Below, one piece after another: positions 10,844 through 18,500 of a stretch of DNA of 64,000 bases. The position numbers were made by a program, and so were the translations under genes. Positions within the stretch are counted from its first letter, which is position 1; each line of letters begins with the position of its first letter. Under the pieces are notes generated by a model, which worked only from the letters and a program-made list of their open reading frames with translations, searched no databases and was not told the origin of the DNA. The DNA is from Enterobacter bugandensis (GTDB taxonomy: Bacteria; Pseudomonadota; Gammaproteobacteria; Enterobacterales; Enterobacteriaceae): NCBI RefSeq assembly GCF_900324475.1, contig NZ_LT992502.1:2666001-2730000 (forward strand), given 5' to 3'.

Positions 10844-10990
10844 TACTCCTCCTTCTCCATCCTCTCCAAAGGATTACGTCAAAATTGATCCCGTCGATAT
10901 TTTCGGTGTGAATAGCTTTTCAAACTTTCGCGTAAGCGTATGATCTGGACTCTTTTTAGCACTAATCCTTCTGAGTTCAGAGGCTTATTC

Positions 10991-12202
10991 ATGTCATGGC
11001 AATCCTTCAAACAGACTTACCTGGTTAAGTTCTGGTCACCTGTTCCGGCCGTCATCGCGGCAGGCATTCTCTCTACTTATTATTTCGGCATTACCGGCAC
11101 CTTCTGGGCCGTCACCGGTGAATTCACCCGCTGGGGTGGGCAACTGCTGCAGCTCGCAGGCGTACACACCGAAGAGTGGGGATACTTCAAACTCATTCAC
11201 CTGGACGGCACCCCGCTTACCCGCATCGACGGAATGATGATCGTCGGCATGTTCGGCGGCTGCTTCGCTGCGGCGCTGTGGGCAAACAACGTTAAGCTGC
11301 GCATGCCCAAAAGCCGCGTTCGCATCATGCAGGCGGTAGCCGGGGGTATGATTGCCGGGTTTGGCGCCCGCCTGGCGATGGGCTGTAATCTGGCCGCGTT
11401 CTTTACGGGGATTCCGCAGTTCTCCCTTCATGCCTGGTTTTTTGCCGTGGCCACGGCGATTGGCTCTTACTTCGGAGCAAAATTCACCCTTCTGCCGCTG
11501 TTCCGCATTCCGGTGAAAATGACAAAAGTCAGCGCGGCGTCCCCGCTAACCCAAAAACCGGAGCAGGCAAAGCGCCGTTTCCGCCTGGGTATGCTGGTCT
11601 TTTTTGCTATGATCGCATGGGCCATTTGCACGGCGATGAATCAGCCGAAGCTTGGCCTGGCGATGTTGTTCGGCGTCGGCTTTGGCCTGCTGATCGAACG
11701 CGCGCAGATCTGCTTTACCTCTGCGTTTCGCGATATGTGGATCACCGGAAGGACGATGATGGCGAAGGCAATCATTGCCGGCATGGCGGTGAGCGCTATC
11801 GGCATTTTCAGCTATGTTCAGCTCGGTGTTGAACCGAAGATCATGTGGGCTGGCCCGAACGCGGTGATTGGCGGTCTGCTGTTTGGCTTCGGGATTGTGC
11901 TGGCGGGCGGGTGTGAAACCGGCTGGATGTACCGCGCGGTTGAGGGACAGGTGCACTACTGGTGGGTCGGGATTGGGAATGTCCTTGGATCCACACTCCT
12001 CGCATACTTCTGGGACGACGTGTCCCCGGTGCTTGCCACAAACTGGGACAAGGTTAACCTGCTGAGCGCTTTCGGCCCTCTCGGCGGCCTGCTGGTGACT
12101 TATGCCCTGCTGCTGGTCGCTTTTTTACTGGTTGTCGCGCAGGAGAAACGCTTCTTCCGCCGTGCCGTCGTCAAAACTGAAACGCAGGAGAACGCTGCAT
12201 GA
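10991..12202 (+). CDS. yedE: YedE, YeeE/YedE-family membrane protein
   Basis: A polytopic membrane protein (403 residues) very like E. coli YedE, a relative of the thiosulfate importer YeeE/TsuA that is sometimes annotated as selenium-related. The family hallmarks are two inner repeats with conserved cysteines in GARLAMGCNLAAF and GIVLAGGCETGW, suggesting transport of a sulfur or selenium species. The substrate is inference. The ATG at 10991 follows CAGAGG at a normal distance and matches the E. coli N-terminus MSWQ. It overlaps yedF by four bases. In E. coli the yedEF pair lies elsewhere, not beside trpA. Confidence 0.92.
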   Translation: MSWQSFKQTYLVKFWSPVPAVIAAGILSTYYFGITGTFWAVTGEFTRWGGQLLQLAGVHTEEWGYFKLIHLDGTPLTRIDGMMIVGMFGGCFAAALWANNVKLRMPKSRVRIMQAVAGGMIAGFGARLAMGCNLAAFFTGIPQFSLHAWFFAVATAIGSYFGAKFTLLPLFRIPVKMTKVSAASPLTQKPEQAKRRFRLGMLVFFAMIAWAICTAMNQPKLGLAMLFGVGFGLLIERAQICFTSAFRDMWITGRTMMAKAIIAGMAVSAIGIFSYVQLGVEPKIMWAGPNAVIGGLLFGFGIVLAGGCETGWMYRAVEGQVHYWWVGIGNVLGSTLLAYFWDDVSPVLATNWDKVNLLSAFGPLGGLLVTYALLLVAFLLVVAQEKRFFRRAVVKTETQENAA

Positions 12203-12432
12203 AAGAGATCGTCCCCGACTATCGTCTGGATATGATCGGTGAACCCTGCCCGTATCCGGCGGTTGCCACGCTTGAGGCACTGCCGCAGCTGGAAAAAGGT
12301 GAAATTCTGGAGGTGGTGAGCGATTGTCCGCAATCCATCAACAACATTCCGCTGGATGCAAAAAACCACGGTTATACGGTGCTGGATATCCAGCAGGACG
12401 GGCCAACCATTCGCTATCTGATTCAAAAATGA
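12199..12432 (+). CDS. yedF: YedF, TusA/SirA-like sulfur-carrier family protein
   Basis: A 77-residue protein of the TusA/SirA/YedF fold. The signature cysteine sits in the CPYP motif (GEPCPYPAV, near residue 17), the position that carries persulfide in TusA. Translational coupling to yedE (ATGA overlap) suggests that YedF accepts or delivers the sulfur or selenium species moved by YedE; this is inference from the pairing. A weak imperfect hairpin (about 12437-12461, AAGGGCC with GGGGCCTT) follows. Confidence 0.92.
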   Translation: MKEIVPDYRLDMIGEPCPYPAVATLEALPQLEKGEILEVVSDCPQSINNIPLDAKNHGYTVLDIQQDGPTIRYLIQK

Positions 12433-12555
12433 TCGCTAAGGGCCTCGCAAGGGGCCTTTATCGTATTGAATTATAAGCCATGTTGATCCACGGCAAAAAC
12501 GCGATTTTTGACTTAAGTAAAATCTCATTTCCCTTTTGAAGGAGGTTTTCGCGGT

Positions 12556-12897
12556 TTGATGTATTTACGAGCTTTACTGGTTTTCGCCTTATTGATTCCC
12601 TTCCACGCGCTGTCCCTGAATTTTTCTTCGACCTTCCTGCGCCTTAATTGCCCGGAAAGAGGACTTGTCGACGTTATTCTGCACGTCTATGACCATACTC
12701 AGGAACGATGGCGCGGTCATTTTGAAACCGGCGCGGGTCATAAACGTGTGGGTGATACCGAAATTATCCCGTTTGCCAACGGTGATATTCTCTTCCATTC
12801 CCTGTCCAGCGACGCTTTCAGCTATTTATATGATGGGGAAAAGATCCTGAGGCACTGCGTAAAGCTTGACGAGCGGCCGGTTTATCCGTCGTTTTGA
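12556..12897 (+). CDS. Small exported protein of unknown function
   Basis: I do not recognise this protein. It has 112-113 residues. The N-terminus is a clear signal peptide (hydrophobic ALLVFALLIPFHALS, cleavage plausible around residue 20). The mature part has two cysteines, one in LNCPERG and one in RHCVKL, which could form a disulfide in the periplasm. Either the TTG at 12556 or the adjacent ATG at 12559 may start it; the strong GGAGG at 12541-12545 favours the TTG by spacing. It lies downstream of yedEF on the same strand, but with a 123-base gap and a weak hairpin between, so co-expression is uncertain. Confidence 0.75.
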   Translation: MMYLRALLVFALLIPFHALSLNFSSTFLRLNCPERGLVDVILHVYDHTQERWRGHFETGAGHKRVGDTEIIPFANGDILFHSLSSDAFSYLYDGEKILRHCVKLDERPVYPSF

Positions 12898-12909
12898 AGC
12901 GAGCAAAGC

Positions 12910-12934
12910 AAACTGGCCACCCTGTGGCCAGTTT
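12910..12934 (-). terminator. ompW terminator
   Basis: AAACTGGCCAC (12910-12920) and GTGGCCAGTTT (12924-12934) form an 11-pair stem with a three-base loop. On the minus strand it is followed by a moderately T-rich stretch, so it ends ompW. It may also end the plus-strand gene at 12556. Confidence 0.8.
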
Positions 12935-12942
12935 GACGGGGA

Positions 12943-13575
12943 TCAGAAACGATAACCCGCAGAGAACATGAACACCCACGGATCCAGACGCGTATTGATG
13001 CTTTGCTGCTCGCCGCCCGCCTTGAAGCGTACGTCCGTATCAATATCCATATACCAGACCGAGGCGTTGATCAGCCAGTCGCGGTTAATCAGATAGTCCA
13101 GACCAACCTGCCCAGCCATACCCCACGAGTCTTTCAGGCTGAGATCGGAGAGTCCTGCTTCTTTACCGGTATCGTTGAATTTCTCATCGAAGAAGGTGGT
13201 GTAGTTCACACCCGCGCCAATATATGGACGCACCTTGCTGCTGGCATCGCCAAAGTACCATTGCGCCATCAGCGTTGGCGGTAAATGGTGAACCGTGGCG
13301 ATATCACCGGTCGCACCAAGACCGACACGGTGACGGAACGGGGTTGCCGCCAAAAGCTCAACCCCAACGTTATCCGTCGCCATCCAGGTGAATGTTAAAC
13401 CTAACTGGGTGTTGTTACTGACGTTAAAACCGCCCATCCCCAGCACGTTATCCGATCCTTCAGTTGGGCGAACCGTAGCCGAACCGGCACGAATAAAGAA
13501 TTCGCCTGCTTCATGCGCATACGCGCCGCCAGAGAGACTGCTTAATACAAGGGCTGCCACCGCTAATTTTTTCAT
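12943..13575 (-). CDS. ompW: OmpW, outer membrane protein W
   Basis: OmpW is a small eight-stranded outer membrane barrel with a hydrophobic channel, and a receptor for colicin S4 in E. coli. The 210-residue precursor has a signal peptide ending near GGAYA-HEAG and terminates in the aromatic residue pattern of outer membrane barrels (FSAGYRF). In E. coli, ompW is activated by FNR under low oxygen. A half-conserved FNR-like site is present upstream here too. Confidence 0.96.
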   Translation of the reverse strand: MKKLAVAALVLSSLSGGAYAHEAGEFFIRAGSATVRPTEGSDNVLGMGGFNVSNNTQLGLTFTWMATDNVGVELLAATPFRHRVGLGATGDIATVHHLPPTLMAQWYFGDASSKVRPYIGAGVNYTTFFDEKFNDTGKEAGLSDLSLKDSWGMAGQVGLDYLINRDWLINASVWYMDIDTDVRFKAGGEQQSINTRLDPWVFMFSAGYRF

Positions 13576-13609
13576 ATCCGCTCCATCGTTGTGGTTTTAA
13601 TCGCGGATG

Positions 13610-13693
13610 AGAATATACTCACAAAAGAGTAATAAGTGATCTGCCACAGATCACATTAAAACCAGTAAGTTAACATTCATTGATCTGGGTTAA
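13610..13693 (-). promoter_or_regulatory. ompW promoter region with palindrome and FNR-like site
   Basis: Reading the minus strand, a -10-like TATATT or TATTCT lies at 13610-13617. A perfect inverted repeat, GTGATCTG-CCA-CAGATCAC (13636-13654), is centred near -41 relative to the inferred start. TTGAT-CTGG-GTTAA (13680-13693) is an FNR-like site with one good half, centred near -82. The start site is inferred from the -10 only. Confidence 0.5.
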
Positions 13694-13856
13694 TTTTTTG
13701 TGGCGCTTTGAAAAGCAATAAGTTGTTTCTATGTCAATTTTTGGCATTTCACAGTTACAAAATTTTCTCTTTTCCCCCTCTTGCTCTTCCTCTGTCGGCT
13801 GGATAATTTATCGCTCTCACAAGTTGATTTGATGCGTTCTTTTTTACAGGTGTGCC

Positions 13857-14261
13857 ATGAGTGAAGTTAACCCGTGCATGACGTGCGGAGCCTGTTGTGC
13901 GTATTTTCGAGTCTCTTTCTACTGGGCTGAAGCCAGCGATGGCGGCGGTACCGTTCCGGTTCATCTTACTGAGCCGTTAACCCCCTTTCTGCGCTGCATG
14001 AGCGGCACCAATCAAAAGCAGGCCCGCTGCGCGGCCTTACAAGGTGAGCCCGGGGTTTCGACCCGGTGCGCGATCTATGAGGATCGCCCCAGCCCGTGCC
14101 GGGAATTTGCCATGTCGGGGGAAGATGGGCAGGTCAACGAAGCCTGTAATCGCGCCCGCGCGCGCTTTGGATTACCGCCGCTTTACAAAGATATGCTTTT
14201 CCATACAAGCCTTGATGCTGCCACAGCAGGTTCATCCGGTGTACAATTGCCGGCTAATTAA
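13857..14261 (+). CDS. YkgJ-family (UPF0153) cysteine-cluster protein
   Basis: A 134-residue soluble protein of the YkgJ/UPF0153 family, whose members have a conserved cysteine cluster thought to bind zinc or iron-sulfur. The hallmarks are CMTCGACC near residues 7-14, further cysteines at RCMSG and RCAAL, and the signature [14 protein letters not shown]. No biochemical role is established. It precedes yciC on the same strand, 25 bases away, so the two may be co-transcribed. E. coli has no gene at this position. Confidence 0.85.
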   Translation: MSEVNPCMTCGACCAYFRVSFYWAEASDGGGTVPVHLTEPLTPFLRCMSGTNQKQARCAALQGEPGVSTRCAIYEDRPSPCREFAMSGEDGQVNEACNRARARFGLPPLYKDMLFHTSLDAATAGSSGVQLPAN

Positions 14262-14286
14262 CACCTGCAATACGCAAGGAGAGTGC

Positions 14287-15030
14287 ATGTCTATCACGGC
14301 GAAGTCTGTCTACCGTGACACGGGAAATTTTTTCCGCAATCAGTTCATTACCTTTTTACTGATCGCGTTGCTTTGCGCCTTTATCACTGTGGTGCTGGGT
14401 CATGCGTTCTCACCGAGTGAAGAACAGATTGCCAGCCTGAGCCAGGGCGACCATCTTGCAGGAAGCGTGGGGCTATTTGAACTGGTGCAAAACATGACGC
14501 CAGAGCAGCAACAAATTCTGCTCCGGGCGTCTGCCGCATCCACGTTTTCTGGCCTGATTGGTAACGCCATTCTGGCGGGCGGCGTTTTGCTGATGATCCA
14601 ACTGGTGTCGGCGGGCCACCGGGTCAGCGCCTTGCGGGCGATTGGCGCCAGCGCGCCGGTCTTACCTAAGCTGTTTATCCTGATCTTTTTAACCACCATG
14701 CTGGTGCAGATGGGAATTATGCTGGTTGTGGTGCCGGGCGTGTTACTGGCTATTGTGCTCGCTTTTGCCCCAGTAATGGTCGTTCAGGATAAAATGGGAA
14801 TTTTTACCGCGATGCGCAGCAGCATCAGGCTGGCATGGGCGAACATGCGTCTGGTTGCTCCTGCCGTGATGGGCTGGCTGCTGGCAAAAACGCTCCTGCT
14901 CCTGTTTGCTCCGAATTTTGCGGTATTAACCCCGAACGTCGGCGCGGTGGTCGCGAATACACTGAGCAACCTGATTTCAGCGGTGCTGCTTGTCTATCTG
15001 TTCCGCCTGTATATGTTAATTCGTCAGTAA
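14287..15030 (+). CDS. yciC: YciC, inner membrane protein (UPF0259)
   Basis: A multi-pass inner membrane protein of 247 residues, the same length as E. coli YciC. Hydrophobic segments are visible around [71 protein letters not shown] and the C-terminal [16 protein letters not shown]. Its function is poorly defined. The start ATG at 14287 follows AAGGAGAGTGC; a longer frame reaching into the upstream gene is not used. yciB follows 56 bases later. Confidence 0.93.
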   Translation: MSITAKSVYRDTGNFFRNQFITFLLIALLCAFITVVLGHAFSPSEEQIASLSQGDHLAGSVGLFELVQNMTPEQQQILLRASAASTFSGLIGNAILAGGVLLMIQLVSAGHRVSALRAIGASAPVLPKLFILIFLTTMLVQMGIMLVVVPGVLLAIVLAFAPVMVVQDKMGIFTAMRSSIRLAWANMRLVAPAVMGWLLAKTLLLLFAPNFAVLTPNVGAVVANTLSNLISAVLLVYLFRLYMLIRQ

Positions 15031-15086
15031 CCCTGATGCCGGGTGCATGACAGGGCCCGGCTCAACAAAGAAGATGGAATCACAGA

Positions 15087-15626
15087 ATGAAGCAGTTTCT
15101 TGATTTTTTACCGCTGGTGGTCTTTTTCGCGTTTTACAAACTGTATGACATTTATGCTGCCACCACAGCGCTGATTATTGCGACAGCGGTTGTGCTGATC
15201 TACAGCTGGGTGCGCTACCGTAAAGTTGAGAAAATGGCGCTGGTAACGTTCGTCCTGGTCGCCGTATTCGGTGGGCTAACCCTCTTCTTCCACAATGATG
15301 AATTTATCAAGTGGAAAGTGACGGTGATCTACGCGCTATTTGCGGGTGCGCTGCTCATCAGCCAGTGGGTGATGAAAAAGCCGCTGATCCAGCGCATGCT
15401 TGGCAAAGAGCTGACGCTGCCTCAGGAGGTCTGGTCGCGCCTGAATATCGCCTGGGCCGTGTTCTTTATCCTTTGCGGTCTTGCCAATATCTATATCGCT
15501 TTCTGGCTGCCACAGAATATCTGGGTCAACTTTAAGGTCTTCGGCCTGACGGCCCTGACGCTGATATTCACCCTGCTAAGCGGCATTTATATCTATCGCC
15601 ACATGCCGCAGGACGACAAGCACTGA
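15087..15626 (+). CDS. yciB: YciB, inner membrane intracellular septation protein
   Basis: A 179-residue inner membrane protein (IspZ/YciB family) with about five transmembrane segments. In E. coli it links cell-envelope synthesis and elongation/septation proteins and is needed for normal envelope integrity with DcrB. The sequence is close to E. coli YciB from [14 protein letters not shown] to RHMPQDDKH. Confidence 0.95.
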   Translation: MKQFLDFLPLVVFFAFYKLYDIYAATTALIIATAVVLIYSWVRYRKVEKMALVTFVLVAVFGGLTLFFHNDEFIKWKVTVIYALFAGALLISQWVMKKPLIQRMLGKELTLPQEVWSRLNIAWAVFFILCGLANIYIAFWLPQNIWVNFKVFGLTALTLIFTLLSGIYIYRHMPQDDKH

Positions 15627-15635
15627 TTGCTGACT

Positions 15636-15672
15636 GACCAGAACGTGTTCGACAGGCGTTCTGGTCTATTCT
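15636..15672 (+). terminator. Probable terminator after yciB
   Basis: GACCAGAACG (15636-15645) pairs with CGTTCTGGTC (15657-15666) across an 11-base loop, followed by TATTCTCTC. The tail is only partly T-rich, so termination is probably incomplete. Confidence 0.6.
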
Positions 15673-15730
15673 CTCCGCTGTGAAATCATAGTAGCATCCC
15701 GCCTGAAGTCTTCCGTTATGAGTTAAAACA

Positions 15731-16126
15731 ATGACAACAAATAACGCCCCTCAGGGCGAACTGGTTTTACGCACACTGGCAATGCCCGCTGACACCAATG
15801 CCAATGGCGATATTTTTGGCGGCTGGCTGATGTCGCAGATGGATATGGGCGGCGCAATTCTGGCAAAAGAGATTGCTCACGGACGCGTGGTGACCGTGCG
15901 GGTGGATGGAATGACCTTCCTGCGTCCGGTTGCGGTAGGTGATGTGGTTTGCTGTTACGCCCGCTGCGTAAAGCGCGGCAATACATCCATCTCCATCAAC
16001 ATTGAAGTCTGGGTGAAGAAAGTCTCTTCTGAACCGATTGGACAGCGCTATAAAGCAACTGAAGCGCTGTTTATTTATGTCGCTGTCGATAGCGACGGTA
16101 AACCTCGTCAGCTTCCGCCAGCCTGA
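15731..16126 (+). CDS. yciA: YciA, acyl-CoA thioesterase
   Basis: A hot-dog fold acyl-CoA hydrolase of 131 residues with broad substrate range, expected to form hexamers. The catalytic region NANGDIFGGWLMSQMD, with its Asp in GDIFGG, is intact, as is the RVDGMTFLRPVAVGD segment. It is the last gene on the plus strand before tonB and is followed by a bidirectional terminator. Confidence 0.95.
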   Translation: MTTNNAPQGELVLRTLAMPADTNANGDIFGGWLMSQMDMGGAILAKEIAHGRVVTVRVDGMTFLRPVAVGDVVCCYARCVKRGNTSISINIEVWVKKVSSEPIGQRYKATEALFIYVAVDSDGKPRQLPPA

Positions 16127-16140
16127 ATGGCAGGCAAAAA

Positions 16141-16163
16141 AAAGCCTCCTTTCGGAGGCTTTT
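16141..16163. terminator. Bidirectional terminator between yciA and tonB
   Basis: AAAGCCTCC (16141-16149) pairs with GGAGGCTTT (16154-16162) around TTTC. A-rich sequence before and T-rich sequence after make it work for both converging genes. Confidence 0.9.
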
Positions 16164-16164
16164 A

Positions 16165-16887
16165 TTATTCCATCTGCGCCCCGCCATTCAGGCGGAATAC
16201 AATGTTCACGATCAGTCCGCTTCCCGGTTTACCGGGTTCGTAGCGCCATCTGCGCATCGCCGACTTCACTTCGCGCTCAAACATATTAGAAGGTTGCGCA
16301 GACAGGATTTCCACGTTATCCACGCGGCCATCCGCAGTGACGTCAAATTTCACCCGTACGCGACCTTCAATACGCAAGGCCTGAGCTCGCGCCGGATATT
16401 GAGGCTGATTACGGCTCAACGCACGTGGGCCCGCTGGTGCGGCAACCGTCGGCTTCGCCGCCGGTGCGCTGTTATTCATGACCGGACGCGAAGGCGCTGT
16501 ATTCTCGACCGGCTGGGTCGCGCGCGGTTCAACCGGGCGTTCTTCACGTTTCGGACGCTCCTCGACCTTCTTCACCGGCTTCGGTTTCGGCTTAGGTTTT
16601 GGCTTCGGTTCAGGTTTGTGGATCACCACCGGTGCCTCCTTCGGTGGCTCCGGTACAGGCTCGGGTTCCGGTTCAGGCTCAGCAACCGGCTGTGGCGGTG
16701 GTGGCGCAACCTGCGGCGGTTCGAGATCCGCTGGCGAGACCATGGTTACCGAGATCGGCTGGGCGGGTGCGGGCATTTCAATAACCTGATGAACCGAGGT
16801 GTAGAGCAAACCCGCCACGACGGCACCGTGAATCACGACGGACAACAGCGTCGGCCAGGGAAAGCGGCGAGGTAAATCAAGGGTCAT
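16165..16887 (-). CDS. tonB: TonB, energy transducer for outer membrane receptors
   Basis: TonB couples the inner membrane proton motive force (through ExbBD) to TonB-dependent receptors for siderophores, heme and vitamin B12. The 240-residue protein has an N-terminal signal anchor (WPTLLSVVIHGAVVAGLLYTS) and a periplasm-spanning Pro-rich region with Glu-Pro then Lys-Pro repeats. The C-terminal domain includes SRNQPQYPARAQALRIEG and ends in the receptor-binding beta strand. The ATG at 16887 gives the family start MTLDLPRRFPWP; a longer frame from 16938 crosses the Fur site. Confidence 0.96.
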   Translation of the reverse strand: MTLDLPRRFPWPTLLSVVIHGAVVAGLLYTSVHQVIEMPAPAQPISVTMVSPADLEPPQVAPPPPQPVAEPEPEPEPVPEPPKEAPVVIHKPEPKPKPKPKPKPVKKVEERPKREERPVEPRATQPVENTAPSRPVMNNSAPAAKPTVAAPAGPRALSRNQPQYPARAQALRIEGRVRVKFDVTADGRVDNVEILSAQPSNMFEREVKSAMRRWRYEPGKPGSGLIVNIVFRLNGGAQME

Positions 16888-16928
16888 CGAAGTCATAATC
16901 ATCAACGTTAAAAAACCGGACCCTGATT

Positions 16929-16953
16929 TTAAATGCAAATAGCAATCATATTC
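16929..16953 (-). promoter_or_regulatory. Fur-box-like site in the tonB promoter
   Basis: Read on the minus strand, this AT-rich stretch contains ATATGATTGCTATTTGCAT, similar to the E. coli tonB promoter region where Fur binds and to the GATAATGATAATCATTATC consensus. It lies about 45-65 bases upstream of the tonB start. Iron repression is inferred from this similarity. Confidence 0.65.
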
Positions 16954-17109
16954 AATAAGACACTTTGTTCTGGCGCAATTAAAGCACAGGAGTGGTCAAA
17001 AAAAGGACATCCAGATCGGGGTATTAACGTTGTTTTTATCTTTACATTGCAGTCAATTGCCCTTTCACATAACGTAACTGACACTTTATAACGCTTAAGG
17101 AGCTTCACC

Positions 17110-17406
17110 GTGCTTTACGTGATTTACTCTGAAGATGTCGCTGATTCCCTCGAAAAACGTCTCTCTGTTCGCCCTGCCCATCTGGCTCGCCTGCAGCTGC
17201 TCCAGGACGAAGGCCGTTTGCTGACCGCGGGTCCAATGCCTGCTGTTGACAGCAATGACCCGGGAGCCGCCGGTTTTTCTGGCTCCACGGTTATTGCTGA
17301 GTTTGAGTCTCTTGAAGCGGCGCAGGCCTGGGCTGACGCAGACCCATACGTTGCGGCGGGTGTGTATGCAAAAGTGACGGTGCGACCATATAAGAAAGTG
17401 TTCTGA
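17110..17406 (+). CDS. yciI: YciI, YCII-family protein
   Basis: A 98-residue single-domain protein of the YCII family (ferredoxin-like fold, with a conserved His/Asp pair suspected of enzymatic function; no reaction established in enterobacteria). It is nearly identical to E. coli YciI. Translation begins at GTG, fixed by AAGGAG at 17098-17103. It is divergent from tonB and ends at a bidirectional terminator. Confidence 0.94.
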   Translation: MLYVIYSEDVADSLEKRLSVRPAHLARLQLLQDEGRLLTAGPMPAVDSNDPGAAGFSGSTVIAEFESLEAAQAWADADPYVAAGVYAKVTVRPYKKVF

Positions 17407-17411
17407 GGTAA

Positions 17412-17433
17412 AAAGGCTCCCGCAGGAGCCTTT
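17412..17433. terminator. Bidirectional terminator between yciI and leuE
   Basis: AAAGGCTCC (17412-17420) pairs with GGAGCCTTT (17425-17433) around CGCA, between two converging genes. Confidence 0.88.
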
Positions 17434-17440
17434 CTTCACA

Positions 17441-18076
17441 TTAATGCAGTGACGCTAACCGCGCCGCAAACCCGACAAACAGCAGCCCTATCAGCCCGTT
17501 CCCCAGCTTTGCCAGTTTCTTTTTGGTTTTCAGATAACGCGTAACAAACGCCCCAGAGAAGATCAGGAAGCTCATGTACATAAAGCTAATCAGCTCAAGC
17601 GTGGTAGCGAGGATCAGGAAAGAGGTCCCGGTATTTTGCGCATTCACGTCGATAAACTGCACAAAGAACGAAACGTAGAACAGAATCGCTTTTGGATTGG
17701 TCAGGCTCAGGACGAGGGAGCGTTTCATGATCGTGCTGGCAGGCTCGGTTCCGCTCTCTTGAGCATTATTCTGACGTGTGATCACCGACCAGAGCATTTT
17801 TCCGCCCAACCACAGCAGATAGAAAGCCCCGAGATAGCGCACGATATTAAAGAGCACGGGGGTCGTCTGGATCAATGCCGCAACACCCGCCCAGGCCAGG
17901 AACATCAATACCGCATCACCGATAAACACGCCGGTCGCGGCAAGATACCCTTTTTTCACACCGTGACCGATCCCCGTTTTCAGCACAAACAGGGTGTTTG
18001 GCCCGGGAACCAGCACGATAAAAAATGCGCCAACAACATACGTCCAGAAATTCAGTACACCAAACTCCGCAAACAC
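17441..18076 (-). CDS. leuE: LeuE, leucine export protein (LysE/RhtB family)
   Basis: A 211-residue membrane protein of the LysE/RhtB exporter family, matching E. coli LeuE (YeaS), which exports leucine and several other amino acids. The family signature [13 protein letters not shown] lies near residues 23-35, and [13 protein letters not shown] in the middle is also typical. GTG is the start, with a strong AGGAGG five bases upstream. In E. coli, leuE is at a different locus, so its place beside yciI is a local rearrangement relative to that genome. Confidence 0.92.
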   Translation of the reverse strand: MFAEFGVLNFWTYVVGAFFIVLVPGPNTLFVLKTGIGHGVKKGYLAATGVFIGDAVLMFLAWAGVAALIQTTPVLFNIVRYLGAFYLLWLGGKMLWSVITRQNNAQESGTEPASTIMKRSLVLSLTNPKAILFYVSFFVQFIDVNAQNTGTSFLILATTLELISFMYMSFLIFSGAFVTRYLKTKKKLAKLGNGLIGLLFVGFAARLASLH

Positions 18077-18182
18077 CTCTCCCTCCTTTTGCTAAAAATA
18101 ACCGGAATATCGCCGCAATAACGATATTCGCAAAATAAGACACAATATAATCAGCGGGCACCTTGCGGTGCCCTCATGGGTT

Positions 18183-18356
18183 TCAGATATCCTGGACTGC
18201 GAACAGCAACGCATTGCGGTGCCGGGTCAATCCACATTTTCTGATGGCGTGGATACGCATATTGCGGCGGGATTGTGCTTCCAGCCAACGAGCCTTGCGA
18301 CGACTCACCTGTCGCAACATACGCCAGCGCCCTACTTCTGTTCTACTGCGCTTCAT
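18183..18356 (-). CDS. yciY: YciY, small basic protein
   Basis: A 57-codon frame starting MKRSRTEVGRWRMLRQ and ending AVQDI. It matches E. coli YciY in length, start and Arg-rich composition, and lies in the same place beside clsA. Arg and Lys make up about a third of the residues, with no membrane segment and only one cysteine. Its function is unknown. The match to a conserved frame, not length alone, is why I call it a gene. Confidence 0.8.
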   Translation of the reverse strand: MKRSRTEVGRWRMLRQVSRRKARWLEAQSRRNMRIHAIRKCGLTRHRNALLFAVQDI

Positions 18357-18500
18357 GTCTACAACTCTTTCTCAAACAGAGCCGCCATTATAAACCCAAC
18401 CCGGCAGCAAACCAGCGCTTTTACCTGGCGTTTTTATTTGCCAGATGAATCCTGATGCGTACACTCATAACAATACGCTTTCAAAAGGATTTTTTTATCT

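Noticed and set aside
13636..13655. CRP site upstream of ompW
   Set aside because: GTGA and TCAC are present, but 11 bases apart instead of six, so the standard CRP geometry fails.
16478..16789. Gly/Ser/Phe repeat protein opposite tonB
   Set aside because: The repeat is the complement of the TonB Glu-Pro/Lys-Pro region, not an independent gene.
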